A stretch of 61,288 bases of DNA. Source: an uncultured Akkermansia sp. Lineage in GTDB: Bacteria > Verrucomicrobiota > Verrucomicrobiia > Verrucomicrobiales > Akkermansiaceae. The DNA is taken from NCBI GenBank assembly GCA_947589345.1, contig CANQAC010000008.1:1-61288 (forward strand). Direction: 5' to 3'. The notes below the pieces were generated by a model that did not search any database, was not told the DNA's origin, and was given only the letters and a program-made list of their open reading frames with translations. The position numbers and the translations under genes were made by a program. This document shows, piece after piece, positions 17,187 to 25,632 of the stretch. Positions within the stretch are counted from its first letter, which is position 1. Every line of letters begins with the position of its first letter.

Positions 17187-18278
17187 ATGGCAATTAAATT
17201 GTTTATTCCCGGACCGACGATCGTGTCGGAAGCTATATTGAAAGAGCTCAGCGGTCCAATGATTAGCCACCGCTCGAAAGCTGCTTCTGCACTTCAAAAA
17301 CATATCTCTGACTACATGCAGAAGGTACTCTTCACAGAAAATCGCATCCTCCTTTCCACGTCCTCGGGCTCTGGGCTAATGGAAGGAGCTATACGCTCAT
17401 GCACTGCCAAGCGGGCGGCGGTCTTCTCTATCGGCGCTTTCGGCGACAAATGGTTCAAGATGGCTAAATCGAATGGAGTACCTGCAGATAGGATATCCAG
17501 CACCATGGGCGAACCGACCACGCCGGAAATGGTCGATGCTGCTCTCTCCTCCAATAAATACGATCTCATCACGATCACCCATAACGAAACGTCCTCCGGC
17601 ATCCAGAATCCTGTTGAAGAAATTGCCGAAGTCATGAAAAAATACCCGGACGTGGTGTGGTGCGTGGATGCTGTATCCTCCGCAGTAGGTTCTAAGATTG
17701 AGACAGATAAGTTGGGAATTGATGTGCTGATCACTTCCACCCAGAAAGCACTAGCGCTACCGCCAGGGCTTGCCATTTGCGCCATGAGTCGGAAAGCTTA
17801 TGACCGTACTGAGAAGGTGGAGAACCGCGGTCTATACTTCGATTTGCGTACCATCTGGGACTTTATTGATAAGAAAAACTATCAATACACTTCCACTCCC
17901 TGTCTTTCACTGATGTATGCGCTGGATAAACAGCTTGTACACATCGTTGATGAAGAAGGCATCGAGGAACGCTTCGCGCGCCACGAAAAGATGGCCGAGT
18001 TTACCCGCGCGTGGGCGGATGAATACTTCCGTGTTTACCCGAACCGCAAATATCTTTCCAAGACTCTCACGGTGATTGATGCCCACCCCAAGGGGAAGGA
18101 TGACCTCATCTCCATTGCTGACCTCAACAAAGCCTTAGCAGAACGCAATATGCAAATCGGTAATGGCTACGGAGATCTGAAAGACAAGACCTTCCGCATT
18201 GCTCACATGGGTGAACTTACCATGGACGATATGAAAGAGGTGACGAGCGCCATCGTTGATATCCTCAAACTCAACTAA
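17187..18278 (+). CDS. Class V aminotransferase (alanine-glyoxylate / serine-pyruvate type)
   Basis: 363 residues, fold type I PLP enzyme. The N-terminus has the PGPT signature of the SGAT/AGAT group, the glycine-rich TSSGSGLMEGAI segment near residue 58, WCVDAVSSAVG with the Asp that pairs with the PLP nitrogen, and TSTQKALALPPG with the Schiff-base lysine. Members transfer amino groups between alanine or serine and glyoxylate or hydroxypyruvate, and some serve as the phosphoserine aminotransferase. Because serA is present (32539-34107), a role in serine synthesis is plausible, but the genes are not adjacent. A strong terminator follows directly. Confidence 0.85.
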   Translation: MAIKLFIPGPTIVSEAILKELSGPMISHRSKAASALQKHISDYMQKVLFTENRILLSTSSGSGLMEGAIRSCTAKRAAVFSIGAFGDKWFKMAKSNGVPADRISSTMGEPTTPEMVDAALSSNKYDLITITHNETSSGIQNPVEEIAEVMKKYPDVVWCVDAVSSAVGSKIETDKLGIDVLITSTQKALALPPGLAICAMSRKAYDRTEKVENRGLYFDLRTIWDFIDKKNYQYTSTPCLSLMYALDKQLVHIVDEEGIEERFARHEKMAEFTRAWADEYFRVYPNRKYLSKTLTVIDAHPKGKDDLISIADLNKALAERNMQIGNGYGDLKDKTFRIAHMGELTMDDMKEVTSAIVDILKLN

Positions 18279-18293
18279 CACCAATCTTCGCGA

Positions 18294-18334
18294 AGCAGGG
18301 GAAGGCTTGCGGCTTTTCCCCTGCTCCTTTTTTT
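18294..18334 (+). terminator. Rho-independent terminator of the aminotransferase gene
   Basis: A 10-bp stem AGCAGGGGAA/TTCCCCTGCT (18294-18303 with 18316-18325), a 12-nt loop, then a run of T to 18334. Confidence 0.88.
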
Positions 18335-18341
18335 CTGGACG

Positions 18342-18770
18342 ATGAATGCCTTATATATTCTCCCGTATCAGGTGATGTACTATGACACCGACTGTGGCGG
18401 AGTGGTACACAATTTGGCCTACTTGCGTTGGGTGGAAGAGTGTCGCACCAAAATGTCTGCAGCCATTGGCATTGATTGGGCACGATTGGCAAAGGAGGAG
18501 AATAAACACTGTGTGCTTGTAAGCCACGAAGTACACTACCACTCTCCTGCTTTTGTGGCGGACGAGATACGCGTGCTGGGCTGTGTGGAAAGTGTGGAGA
18601 AGTCATCCATCTACTTCAATTTTGAAGTCCGGCGAGCGGAGGACGATAGACTTTGCGTTACCGTTCGTCAGCGCCTCGCTCTTGTGCAAGCTCCACAAGG
18701 TCGCCCTTGCCGTATCCCCATGGAATGGCATAAAATAGTTTGCGCTCAGTCCCAGCACTTCGGTGAATAA
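18342..18770 (+). CDS. Acyl-CoA thioesterase, YbgC/4HBT hotdog family
   Basis: 142 residues, standard length for the family. The opening YQVMYYDTDCGGVVHNLAYL contains the catalytic Asp of the YDTD...GVV motif; the residues after GVV are HN where many relatives have YH. Such enzymes hydrolyse short-chain or aromatic acyl-CoA thioesters and often associate with envelope (Tol-Pal) functions, but no tol genes are here. The gene begins just after a terminator, so it must have its own promoter or depend on read-through; none is obvious. Confidence 0.8.
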   Translation: MNALYILPYQVMYYDTDCGGVVHNLAYLRWVEECRTKMSAAIGIDWARLAKEENKHCVLVSHEVHYHSPAFVADEIRVLGCVESVEKSSIYFNFEVRRAEDDRLCVTVRQRLALVQAPQGRPCRIPMEWHKIVCAQSQHFGE

Positions 18771-18915
18771 CACCGCGCGCATTCCCTTCAGAGGACCCCT
18801 GCTCATGGGGAGTATTTTGCAAAAGATTTTAAGCAAGCATTTTTCACACATTTTCCTTAGCCTTTCATGAATCCAAATCTTGAAAATGATTACGAAAGCG
18901 GGCTGATCGTACCGC

Positions 18916-18944
18916 TTGCTAAAATGCAGGGGACGTGTTACAAT
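18916..18944 (+). promoter_or_regulatory. Sigma-70-like promoter of the phosphohexomutase gene
   Basis: TTGCTA at 18916-18921, a 17-nt spacer and TACAAT at 18939-18944, ending 8 nt before ATG 18953. The in-frame GTG at 18935 lies inside the promoter and so is unlikely to be the start. Confidence 0.65.
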
Positions 18945-18952
18945 GGGGCATC

Positions 18953-20887
18953 ATGTTAGGTGAAACAGAAAAGAAAAGCCTGGAACAGGCTGTGACCCAA
19001 GGGAAACTGCAGGCATCATCCCTGCGCAACATCTATAAACTCTTGAATGGCACACAAGATCCTGTCGCTCCCGCTGCCGTAAATGAGCTTATTAACCAGC
19101 AAAATTGGGCTGAACTCAACAACAGATTTTTTAAGTCGCTCGCTTTCGGAACCGGTGGATTACGAGGTCGTACCATCGGCGCTACGGTTACCTCGGCTGA
19201 GCAAGCGCATGGGGGCGAAAATGGTCGTCCGGAGTTCCCTTGTGTGGGGACGGCTTGTATGAACTTTTTTAATGTGGGACGCGCCATGCGCGGGCTTATC
19301 AACTACGTGCGCAAGTTTTTCAGCGGACGTAAGCCTCTCATTGTCATCGGTCACGACACGCGTCATTTTTCACGAGCTTTCGCGGAGCAATGCGCGAAGA
19401 TTGCCACGGATTTGGGCTGCGATTGCGCACTCTTCGATGGTCCTTGCTCAACGCCAGAAGTCTCCTTTGCCATTCGCGAGTTGAATGCTGACGCGGGGGT
19501 TGTTATCACGGCTTCCCACAATCCGGCTCACGATAATGGATTTAAGGCCTACTTTAACGATGGAGCTCAACTGGTGCCTCCCCACGACTTAGGGGTAATC
19601 TCTGAAGTCAATGCTCTGGAGACGGACTCATACGAACCGCTACCACTCGGTGAACGCGGTGAGCTGCGCCTGTTGGGCGCTGATATGGATGCACGCTTTA
19701 TGACGAAGCTGAAGGGCATCATTCTTCGTCCAGAAGTTTTCCGGTCGAGTTCTGCAAAGGTTGTGTACACCAATCTGCATGGCACGGGTAAACGTTGCAT
19801 TGTTCCTCTGCTGCGAGAGCTTGGTTGTCAAGTCAGCACAGTGGCCGCGCAGGATGTGCAAGATGGCCGATTCCCCACAGTACAGAGTCCTAACCCCGAG
19901 AATGCTCCTGCTCTGGATATGGCCATTGCGCAAGCCGATGCCGAGCAAGCAGACTTGGTAATCGCCACGGATCCAGACAGCGACCGCATGGGTATTGCCG
20001 TGCGTGATAAAAAGACGGGAAAGATGCAGCTGCTCACTGGTAATCAAACCGGTTGCCTATTGGCGTGGTATCGCTGCATGAGCATGCGAGAATTGGGTAT
20101 TGTGACGCCTGAAAACAGGGCACACGCCGTGATGGTGAAAACCTATGTCACAAGTCCGATGCAGGATGCTATAGCAGCAAGTTACGGCATTGAGACAGTG
20201 AATGTTCTCACAGGTTTTAAGTACATAGCCGCCAAACTCGGTAAGTATGAATGCTCCATCCCGGAGCAGCTCCGCGGCAACTACCGTACTTTGGATGAGG
20301 CAACATCACGCTCGCTGCGCCTGCAATACAGCAAATATTTTGTCTTTGGCGGCGAAGAAAGTTACGGCTACCTTGCACAAGACTTCGTTCGCGATAAGGA
20401 TGCCAATGCTGCGGCTCTCTGCCTCGTGGAGTTAAACGCCTATTTGTCATCGCAAGGGATCAGTTTGCTGGAGTGTCTTAACTCTTTGTATGAGCAATTT
20501 GGATACTACATGGAAATGGGGAAAAGCCTCGTCATGGAAGGTGCCGACGGGGCTGCTAAAATTGCTGCGCTCACCAAGAGTTTTCTCATGAATCCACCCA
20601 AAGAGATGGACGGATCGCCGGTGGTCAATGTGCGCGACTTTTCGCGCGGCACAGTGAAGGATGCAGAAGGCGAGTCTGTACCTGCCGAAAATCTCCTCTT
20701 CCTCGATCTCGAAGATGGTCGTAGCTTTGCTGTGCGACCCAGCGGTACCGAGCCCAAAATTAAGTTCTACCTCTTCTCGCACGGGCAACCCGGCACGGAA
20801 TTACAAACCGCCATGGTCAACGTGCGTGCCGGTCTTGATTCGCTGTGGAATAGCCTGCAGCGAGATTGTAACCGCAGAAGCGAGTGA
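18953..20887 (+). CDS. Phosphoglucomutase/phosphomannomutase family (phosphohexomutase)
   Basis: 644 residues from ATG 18953. Interconverts hexose 1- and 6-phosphates through a phosphoserine intermediate. The four family loops are visible: the active-site serine in VVITASHNPAHDNGFKAY, the metal-binding DPDSDRMG, the sugar-binding GGEESYGYL and the phosphate-binding RPSGTEPKIKFYL. A conserved N-terminal GTGGLRG block is also present. The length fits the longer Bacteroidota/Verrucomicrobiota type rather than the usual 460-residue enzyme. It would link sugars freed by the nearby glycosidases to glycolysis and to GDP-mannose (guanylyltransferase at 31459-32535). Confidence 0.92.
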   Translation: MLGETEKKSLEQAVTQGKLQASSLRNIYKLLNGTQDPVAPAAVNELINQQNWAELNNRFFKSLAFGTGGLRGRTIGATVTSAEQAHGGENGRPEFPCVGTACMNFFNVGRAMRGLINYVRKFFSGRKPLIVIGHDTRHFSRAFAEQCAKIATDLGCDCALFDGPCSTPEVSFAIRELNADAGVVITASHNPAHDNGFKAYFNDGAQLVPPHDLGVISEVNALETDSYEPLPLGERGELRLLGADMDARFMTKLKGIILRPEVFRSSSAKVVYTNLHGTGKRCIVPLLRELGCQVSTVAAQDVQDGRFPTVQSPNPENAPALDMAIAQADAEQADLVIATDPDSDRMGIAVRDKKTGKMQLLTGNQTGCLLAWYRCMSMRELGIVTPENRAHAVMVKTYVTSPMQDAIAASYGIETVNVLTGFKYIAAKLGKYECSIPEQLRGNYRTLDEATSRSLRLQYSKYFVFGGEESYGYLAQDFVRDKDANAAALCLVELNAYLSSQGISLLECLNSLYEQFGYYMEMGKSLVMEGADGAAKIAALTKSFLMNPPKEMDGSPVVNVRDFSRGTVKDAEGESVPAENLLFLDLEDGRSFAVRPSGTEPKIKFYLFSHGQPGTELQTAMVNVRAGLDSLWNSLQRDCNRRSE

Positions 20888-21324
20888 GCCTTGCAAATAA
20901 CCTACGGTGACGCAATTCCGATGCCATGGTTTATCATGGTTTAAAAATTTGTCCCATTTGACATTTCTTCACAATGGGACATTAGGAGTTGTCATTCCAA
21001 GTATCGCTGCGTTCACAGCGCAGAAAACATCCACGTGCCCGCAATTTATGAGCCTCATAAAAAAGGCAACTAACCAACATCCATCCCTTGGCCTTGCGTG
21101 CCAACCGTCACGGTAAAACCCTCTGCTCCTACAGCTTTTCACCGCCATCCGGAGGATTGCCAACGCAGGTTCGGGAGAAATGCCGAGAAGAATTCGATTT
21201 ACATTGATCTTTCTTGCCCAGGCGCCTCATCACGATACTCACAATCAGATAGTATAGTAAACTTTGCCATAAAACATTCTATTCTTTTTATCATCAAATA
21301 TTTATATTTTTATCAACCTGCTCA

Positions 21325-21508
21325 TCTCTTTTTTAAAGAGATTTGCAAGAAAAAAATGGTCGATATCTTATTATCAATAAATAAAAGCTTTTTAAACCTG
21401 ATGACTCATCATATTTTTTGTATTTTTTCTTATACGCCATTATTTTTAACTATTTAATAATAAACATTATATAAAGAATCTTAACGTTCTTCTCTTTAAA
21501 AAAGAGAT
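21325..21508. repeat. Inverted 18-bp elements in an AT-rich island
   Basis: TCTCTTTAAAAAAGAGAT at 21491-21508 is the exact reverse complement of ATCTCTTTTTTAAAGAGA at 21324-21341. Each copy is nearly palindromic itself. About 150 bp of very AT-rich DNA lies between them. No transposase is present; it could be a miniature element, a binding-site pair or a degraded insertion. Confidence 0.55.
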
Positions 21509-21676
21509 ATACTGCCAACCGACGCAGCATGGATATGAGCATACAGCTTATCGCCATGTGAGCGAAAAAGCATCCCGCCGGGAGGCGGGTCATAAGTGAA
21601 CGAAAGAGCGGCGTACTGCTGGCAACTACCGGTGGTACGCCGCATTCGTACGTTGACAAAGCATGCGTGATCGGAC

Positions 21677-21705
21677 TTGTCATGCTTGGATGCGGATGGT
21701 AGAAT
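21677..21705 (+). promoter_or_regulatory. Sigma-70-like promoter, leaderless arrangement
   Basis: TTGTCA at 21677-21682, a 17-nt spacer and TAGAAT at 21700-21705; the box ends 6 nt before ATG 21712. Confidence 0.75.
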
Positions 21706-21711
21706 GTCCCT

Positions 21712-22566
21712 ATGATAACCATGGATCACGCACGGGGAAGAGACTTCCCGGTCGTACGAGCGGAAACAAAATTAGGAGTGTTAGAGGTATGCAGCTATGG
21801 CGCACATGTACTGGGCTGGAGGCCTCGTGGTCAGGAGCCTGTGTTCTACATGAGCGGCACGGCAGTGTATGCCCACGGAAAAGCTCTCCGCGGAGGTATA
21901 CCCATTTGCTGGCCATGGTTCGGCAAACACCCAACGGATGCACAGCACAACCCATCCCACGGTATTGCACGAATCTCGCTGTGGGAATTTGTACACAGCG
22001 ATGAGACTGCTGATGGTTCTGTGCAACTAGTTTATGAACTGAAACGCCCCGGTTTTCCAGTTGCTCGTTATACGGTACATATGGGAGAACTGTGCTTTAA
22101 GGCCTCGCTGCACACGCTGGATGCGCCGAATCCCTTGCCGTTCTCCGCAGCACTACACTGCTACTTTTCCGTCAGTAATTACCAACAGGTAGAGCTTCAC
22201 GGCTTAGGCAATTCGCCTTTTACCGAATATGCTACGGATGCCGTCCCTCATCAAGAAAATCCACTGGTGCCTGCAGGTCATATTGATCGCATTTATCACC
22301 CACTTCCTGAGGAAAATATAATTCAGCTGCATGATTCTGGCTATGGCAGGACACTGCAAATAACCAGGAAAGGCTCGTGTTCCTGCGTTGTGTGGAATCC
22401 CGGGAGGGAAGCTGCGGCGTCTATGGAGGACGTTCAACCCGGTACCAGTGATCATTTCCTAGCAGTAGAAACAACGGCGGTTCCCGCTGAGCATATTAAC
22501 TTGCGTCAAGGGGAAAATCACGAACTCTCCATGTGCATCAACGTTCTGCCACTGTGTCATCCATGA
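21712..22566 (+). CDS. D-hexose-6-phosphate mutarotase (aldose 1-epimerase family, YeaD-like)
   Basis: 284 residues. Interconverts alpha and beta anomers of glucose-6-phosphate or related sugars. It has the subfamily pattern GAHVLGWRP, LRGGIPICWPWFG and HGIARISLWEF with the active-site His, then the AALHCYFSVSN region and a C-terminal VWNPGREAA block. It stands one intergenic region downstream of the phosphohexomutase gene and fits hexose-phosphate handling. The promoter position predicts an mRNA starting at the ATG. The stop overlaps the next start (ATGA). Confidence 0.88.
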   Translation: MITMDHARGRDFPVVRAETKLGVLEVCSYGAHVLGWRPRGQEPVFYMSGTAVYAHGKALRGGIPICWPWFGKHPTDAQHNPSHGIARISLWEFVHSDETADGSVQLVYELKRPGFPVARYTVHMGELCFKASLHTLDAPNPLPFSAALHCYFSVSNYQQVELHGLGNSPFTEYATDAVPHQENPLVPAGHIDRIYHPLPEENIIQLHDSGYGRTLQITRKGSCSCVVWNPGREAAASMEDVQPGTSDHFLAVETTAVPAEHINLRQGENHELSMCINVLPLCHP

Positions 22567-23273
22567 GGATCAATGCAGCAACCACTCAGTCTGAACTTCG
22601 CGCTCTCTACACGAAGTTAAGCCGCGATGAGTTTCTGCGCGATACACCGCTTAACCTGCGCATGTTTCTACGCTACGCACTTCTTTTCATCCTCTTCCCC
22701 GGCATGATACTTGGTTTTCGTGCAGGATTAATCATCATGACCATTTTTTGCAGTGGCATGGCCGCTATCATGCTTGCGGGGAAATATGGTATAGCGTACT
22801 CAGCAGCGATCTGTTGGCTTCTATTTGGAGCCGTTGTCTTCCTTTGGGTGGTTGGCTCCACCCTAATTGCCGCATTCAAACGCTTCTCGGAGCGTCGCAC
22901 CCCACGCCCAGCTGATGTTCCTCTTTCTCCATCGGATTCCGAACAGATATCTTCCGGCGATACTCGCGACCTTCTTTGGACTTCTGACAATTCTTCACAA
23001 CTCTTTTCTGCATGCCTGGAGCTACGTGCCCCTCGCTCCGGTCTCTGGGTAATCATGCTCGAACTCCATCATTGCGGTCATGCTCGTCTCATTCTACCGG
23101 AACACCGTGGCCTCTGTCCTCTCCACTCAACATCCCAAGATCAGGAACTCCGCTCCTTTATCCTCTGCTTACTCGAACCGGGCATCCACCACATTCCCTG
23201 GCTTCTCATCAGCGATTGCCCCCACCCTCCACAGACTACCGTCAGCATTCTCTGCACACCGCCTCAGTGTTGA
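22563..23273 (+). CDS. Membrane protein of unknown function, coupled to the mutarotase
   Basis: 236 residues from ATG 22563, which overlaps the mutarotase stop; a longer frame from 22533 is less likely. After about 30 charged residues come two or three hydrophobic segments (about 38-58, 62-78 and 85-110), then a linker with Ser/Pro and a C-terminal cytoplasmic-looking domain containing several Cys and His residues. I recognise no family. Translational coupling suggests co-production with the mutarotase, but no functional link is evident. Confidence 0.65.
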   Translation: MRINAATTQSELRALYTKLSRDEFLRDTPLNLRMFLRYALLFILFPGMILGFRAGLIIMTIFCSGMAAIMLAGKYGIAYSAAICWLLFGAVVFLWVVGSTLIAAFKRFSERRTPRPADVPLSPSDSEQISSGDTRDLLWTSDNSSQLFSACLELRAPRSGLWVIMLELHHCGHARLILPEHRGLCPLHSTSQDQELRSFILCLLEPGIHHIPWLLISDCPHPPQTTVSILCTPPQC

Positions 23274-23329
23274 TTCCACGCCCCACCTCGTACACGCCGC
23301 ACAAACAGCGCGTGCCAAACGCATGTCGG

Positions 23330-23363
23330 GGAACCATAGGACGATTTTACCTGAGGTTCCTTT
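23330..23363 (+). terminator. Probable terminator of the mutarotase operon
   Basis: An imperfect stem GGAACCATAGG/CCTGAGGTTCC (23330-23340 with 23350-23360, two mismatches) with a short AT-rich loop is followed by only three T, so it is weak. Confidence 0.4.
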
Positions 23364-23377
23364 ACTCCCAAGCACAA

Positions 23378-23716
23378 TCAATAGCGCACGCGGTAATTAC
23401 CAGGTTCCCGAGGGGTTTCCGGCTCACGATCACACGGAGGGAGCATGCTATTAAGGTGACGCTTTTGAATAGTCTTTTTGAGGCCAGAATCGTTCCTCTC
23501 GGTGATTTCCTTGGCCTCCTTGATTGCTTTCTCGCGCTCTTCTTCAACCTTTGCTTTGGCCTTATCGTGAGCTTCCATGCTTGCTTTTTGGCGCTCTGTA
23601 GCAACTCCCTTGAGCGTATCTTCCGACACATCAGAGGGCTTCACTATAGGCGCAGCCAGCGACATCGACGCTGCTCCGACGGCTATTACACTTGCGAGTA
23701 GAAAAAGCTTTTTCAT
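23378..23716 (-). CDS. Small exported Lys/Glu-rich protein
   Basis: 112 residues. The first 21 form a signal peptide (MKKLFLLASVIAVGAASMSLA, probable cleavage after the Ala). The mature part is highly charged, with a predicted long helix (about 40-85, many Lys, Glu and Ala) suited to a coiled coil, then a Pro-rich tail ending NYRVRY. No known domain. Promoter at 23734-23761; the gene lies downstream of, and in the same direction as, the ABC exporter pair. Confidence 0.75.
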   Translation of the reverse strand: MKKLFLLASVIAVGAASMSLAAPIVKPSDVSEDTLKGVATERQKASMEAHDKAKAKVEEEREKAIKEAKEITERNDSGLKKTIQKRHLNSMLPPCDREPETPREPGNYRVRY

Positions 23717-23733
23717 GATAGTGGGTTACTCGC

Positions 23734-23761
23734 AGTATAAGACATCTGGCGTCCAAGTCAA
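23734..23761 (-). promoter_or_regulatory. Sigma-70-like promoter of the small exported protein
   Basis: On the minus strand TTGACT (23761-23756), a 16-nt spacer and TATACT (23739-23734), 17 nt before the start codon. Confidence 0.7.
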
Positions 23762-23787
23762 GCTCATTTTACACTCGCTGCAAAAAT

Positions 23788-25632
23788 TTATCGCGCGGAT
23801 TCAGTCGTCTTTCCCTCCTCAATTCCTTGACGATCGTAAAGTTCCTTGTAAAGGGGGCTGGTGGCGTACAACTCATCGTGTGTACCATCGGCTATGATGC
23901 GACCATGATCAAAGAGCAGTATACGCTGGGCGTGGCGCAATGTGCTGAATCGGTGCGCTACGATAAGCGTCGTACGGCCTTGGGAAAGAGACTCAAGTTC
24001 GCGTTGAATCTCGTGTTCACTCTCTGCGTCCAACGAAGCCGTGGCCTCATCCAGTATGAGAATAGGGGCGTCCTTCACGAAAGCACGGGCAATAGCCACG
24101 CGTTGGCGCTGGCCACCGGACAGTCCATTGCCGCCCTCTCCCAATTTGGTGGAGAGACCTTGCGGTTGCGTATTCAGGAATGTGGTAACCGCCGCCGCAT
24201 CAGCGGCAGCCTGAATTTTTTCCTCACTGGCACCGGGATTGCCCAGCGCTATATTGTCACGAATGGTACCGGAAAAAAGCAGCGCCTGCTGGCCAACAAG
24301 TGCAAGATGCTCCCTCAAATCCTTGCTGCGAACATCACGCACATCGATGCCATCTATCAACACTGCGCCTGAACTCACATCATAGAAGCGGGGGATGAGA
24401 CTGGCAAAAGTCGTTTTACCAGCTCCGCTTGAACCTACCAATCCCACTACCTGACCAGCAGGTATATGCACATTAATACCTTTCAACACTGGCTTCCCCT
24501 CGACATATTCAAAATCAACGTCACGGAACTCAATATCCCCCCTCAGATGTTCCGGAAGTTTCACCGGATGTTCCGGTTCAGGCATCGTATTCTGTTCCAC
24601 AAGAATTTCCTCCACACGTTGGAGTGGGCCTTGAGCACTGTTGAGACGGTTGAAGGTGTTGCCGGCCTTCTTCATAGAATCAAAGAGAAAGAAAAGCACT
24701 GAAGCAAGCGCGAGAAAATCAGCCAAATCCATATTGCTCTCTCGTCCGTGTACCAAGAGTACCGCTAGAGCTATTGACGTGACGATCTCCATGAGGGGAA
24801 TCACTGCACGCTGATATTTAACAACCTTCAATGAGTTGCGACACAAACTACGAGTAACTCGATTAAATTCCTCAATCTGTCTCTCCTCCATCCTGTACGC
24901 ACGAACTTCCCGGATTGCTTCAAGGTTCTGCTGGACAACTGTGTTGAGCCTCCCATACTCAGTAGACGCCAAAAAAGCTTTTTTGGAAATTCTTTTTCCA
25001 AAGTGAATGATCGGCCAAGCCGCCAGCGCAATGAGTACCATATCCAACGTGAGAAGCCCTCCTTGCCCACTATTGAACATCATCAAAAGAAAAGTGCAGA
25101 GAGCCGTAATACACGTGATGGGCTGTTTAAAAAGATCATTTGCCACACCAGTCAACACCCCCAGCACGGCGCCTGTATCACTCAAAATACGACTGAGGAC
25201 ATCGCCTTTCTGGCGTTTTTCCAAAAAGGAAATAGGCAAAGACATAACCTTGGTAAACAATTCTATCCTCAGAGTCGCTGAAATGCGCATGCTCAAAGCA
25301 GTTACCACCATTCCGTTCACCCACATCGCCACACCGCGCAGGAGGAATATCAACGGTAATGAGGCACAAGCCATAAGCAGCACAGTGACAGGTTGTTGCG
25401 CCTGTAATGTGTGCAACCATGGCACATAATAAAATATTTTTGGCAGAGGTGCACCACTCCCCTCAGTATAAAATACCACCGGAAAAACATACTTGACCAT
25501 CATCGGTATTCCGAGTCCGCTGCTTCCCGCAACAATTAATCCCGTGATCACAGCGACAACAAACAACTTTACGTGCGGCAGCAAAAAGAGGCGCGCAAAG
25601 AAGAGTGTGCGGCGGATAATAGGGTGGATCAT
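23788..25632 (-). CDS. ABC exporter, fused membrane and ATPase domains (MsbA-like), second subunit
   Basis: 614 residues. An N-terminal six-helix exporter domain (about 1-320) is followed by a nucleotide-binding domain with Walker A GSSGAGKTT, Q-loop VGQQALLF, signature LSGGQRQRVAIARAF, Walker B ILILDEATASLD and the switch His in VAHRFSTL. Exporters of this group flip lipids, lipid-linked saccharides or drugs. The start overlaps the stop of the upstream exporter gene (ATGA), so the two very likely form a heterodimer. Both ATP sites look complete, which argues against a degenerate-site heterodimer. Substrate unknown. Confidence 0.9.
   Translation of the reverse strand: MIHPIIRRTLFFARLFLLPHVKLFVVAVITGLIVAGSSGLGIPMMVKYVFPVVFYTEGSGAPLPKIFYYVPWLHTLQAQQPVTVLLMACASLPLIFLLRGVAMWVNGMVVTALSMRISATLRIELFTKVMSLPISFLEKRQKGDVLSRILSDTGAVLGVLTGVANDLFKQPITCITALCTFLLMMFNSGQGGLLTLDMVLIALAAWPIIHFGKRISKKAFLASTEYGRLNTVVQQNLEAIREVRAYRMEERQIEEFNRVTRSLCRNSLKVVKYQRAVIPLMEIVTSIALAVLLVHGRESNMDLADFLALASVLFFLFDSMKKAGNTFNRLNSAQGPLQRVEEILVEQNTMPEPEHPVKLPEHLRGDIEFRDVDFEYVEGKPVLKGINVHIPAGQVVGLVGSSGAGKTTFASLIPRFYDVSSGAVLIDGIDVRDVRSKDLREHLALVGQQALLFSGTIRDNIALGNPGASEEKIQAAADAAAVTTFLNTQPQGLSTKLGEGGNGLSGGQRQRVAIARAFVKDAPILILDEATASLDAESEHEIQRELESLSQGRTTLIVAHRFSTLRHAQRILLFDHGRIIADGTHDELYATSPLYKELYDRQGIEEGKTTESAR

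Larger units (their letters stand above)
20888..21711. other. Long intergenic region with AT-rich island and hairpins
   Basis: No credible gene is seen in these 824 bases. Contents in order: a 9-bp inverted repeat TGTCCCATT/AATGGGACA (20950-20958 with 20973-20981); a strongly AT-rich stretch from about 21240 to 21520; two opposite copies of an 18-bp element inside that stretch (listed separately); a 6-bp GC hairpin with a four-base loop (21574-21589); a 9-bp hairpin GCGGCGTAC/GTACGCCGC (21608-21616 with 21635-21643); and the mutarotase promoter at the end. Confidence 0.6.

Noticed and set aside
18935..18952. GTG start for the phosphohexomutase
   Set aside because: It falls inside the promoter (TACAAT at 18939-18944); ATG 18953 is the better start.
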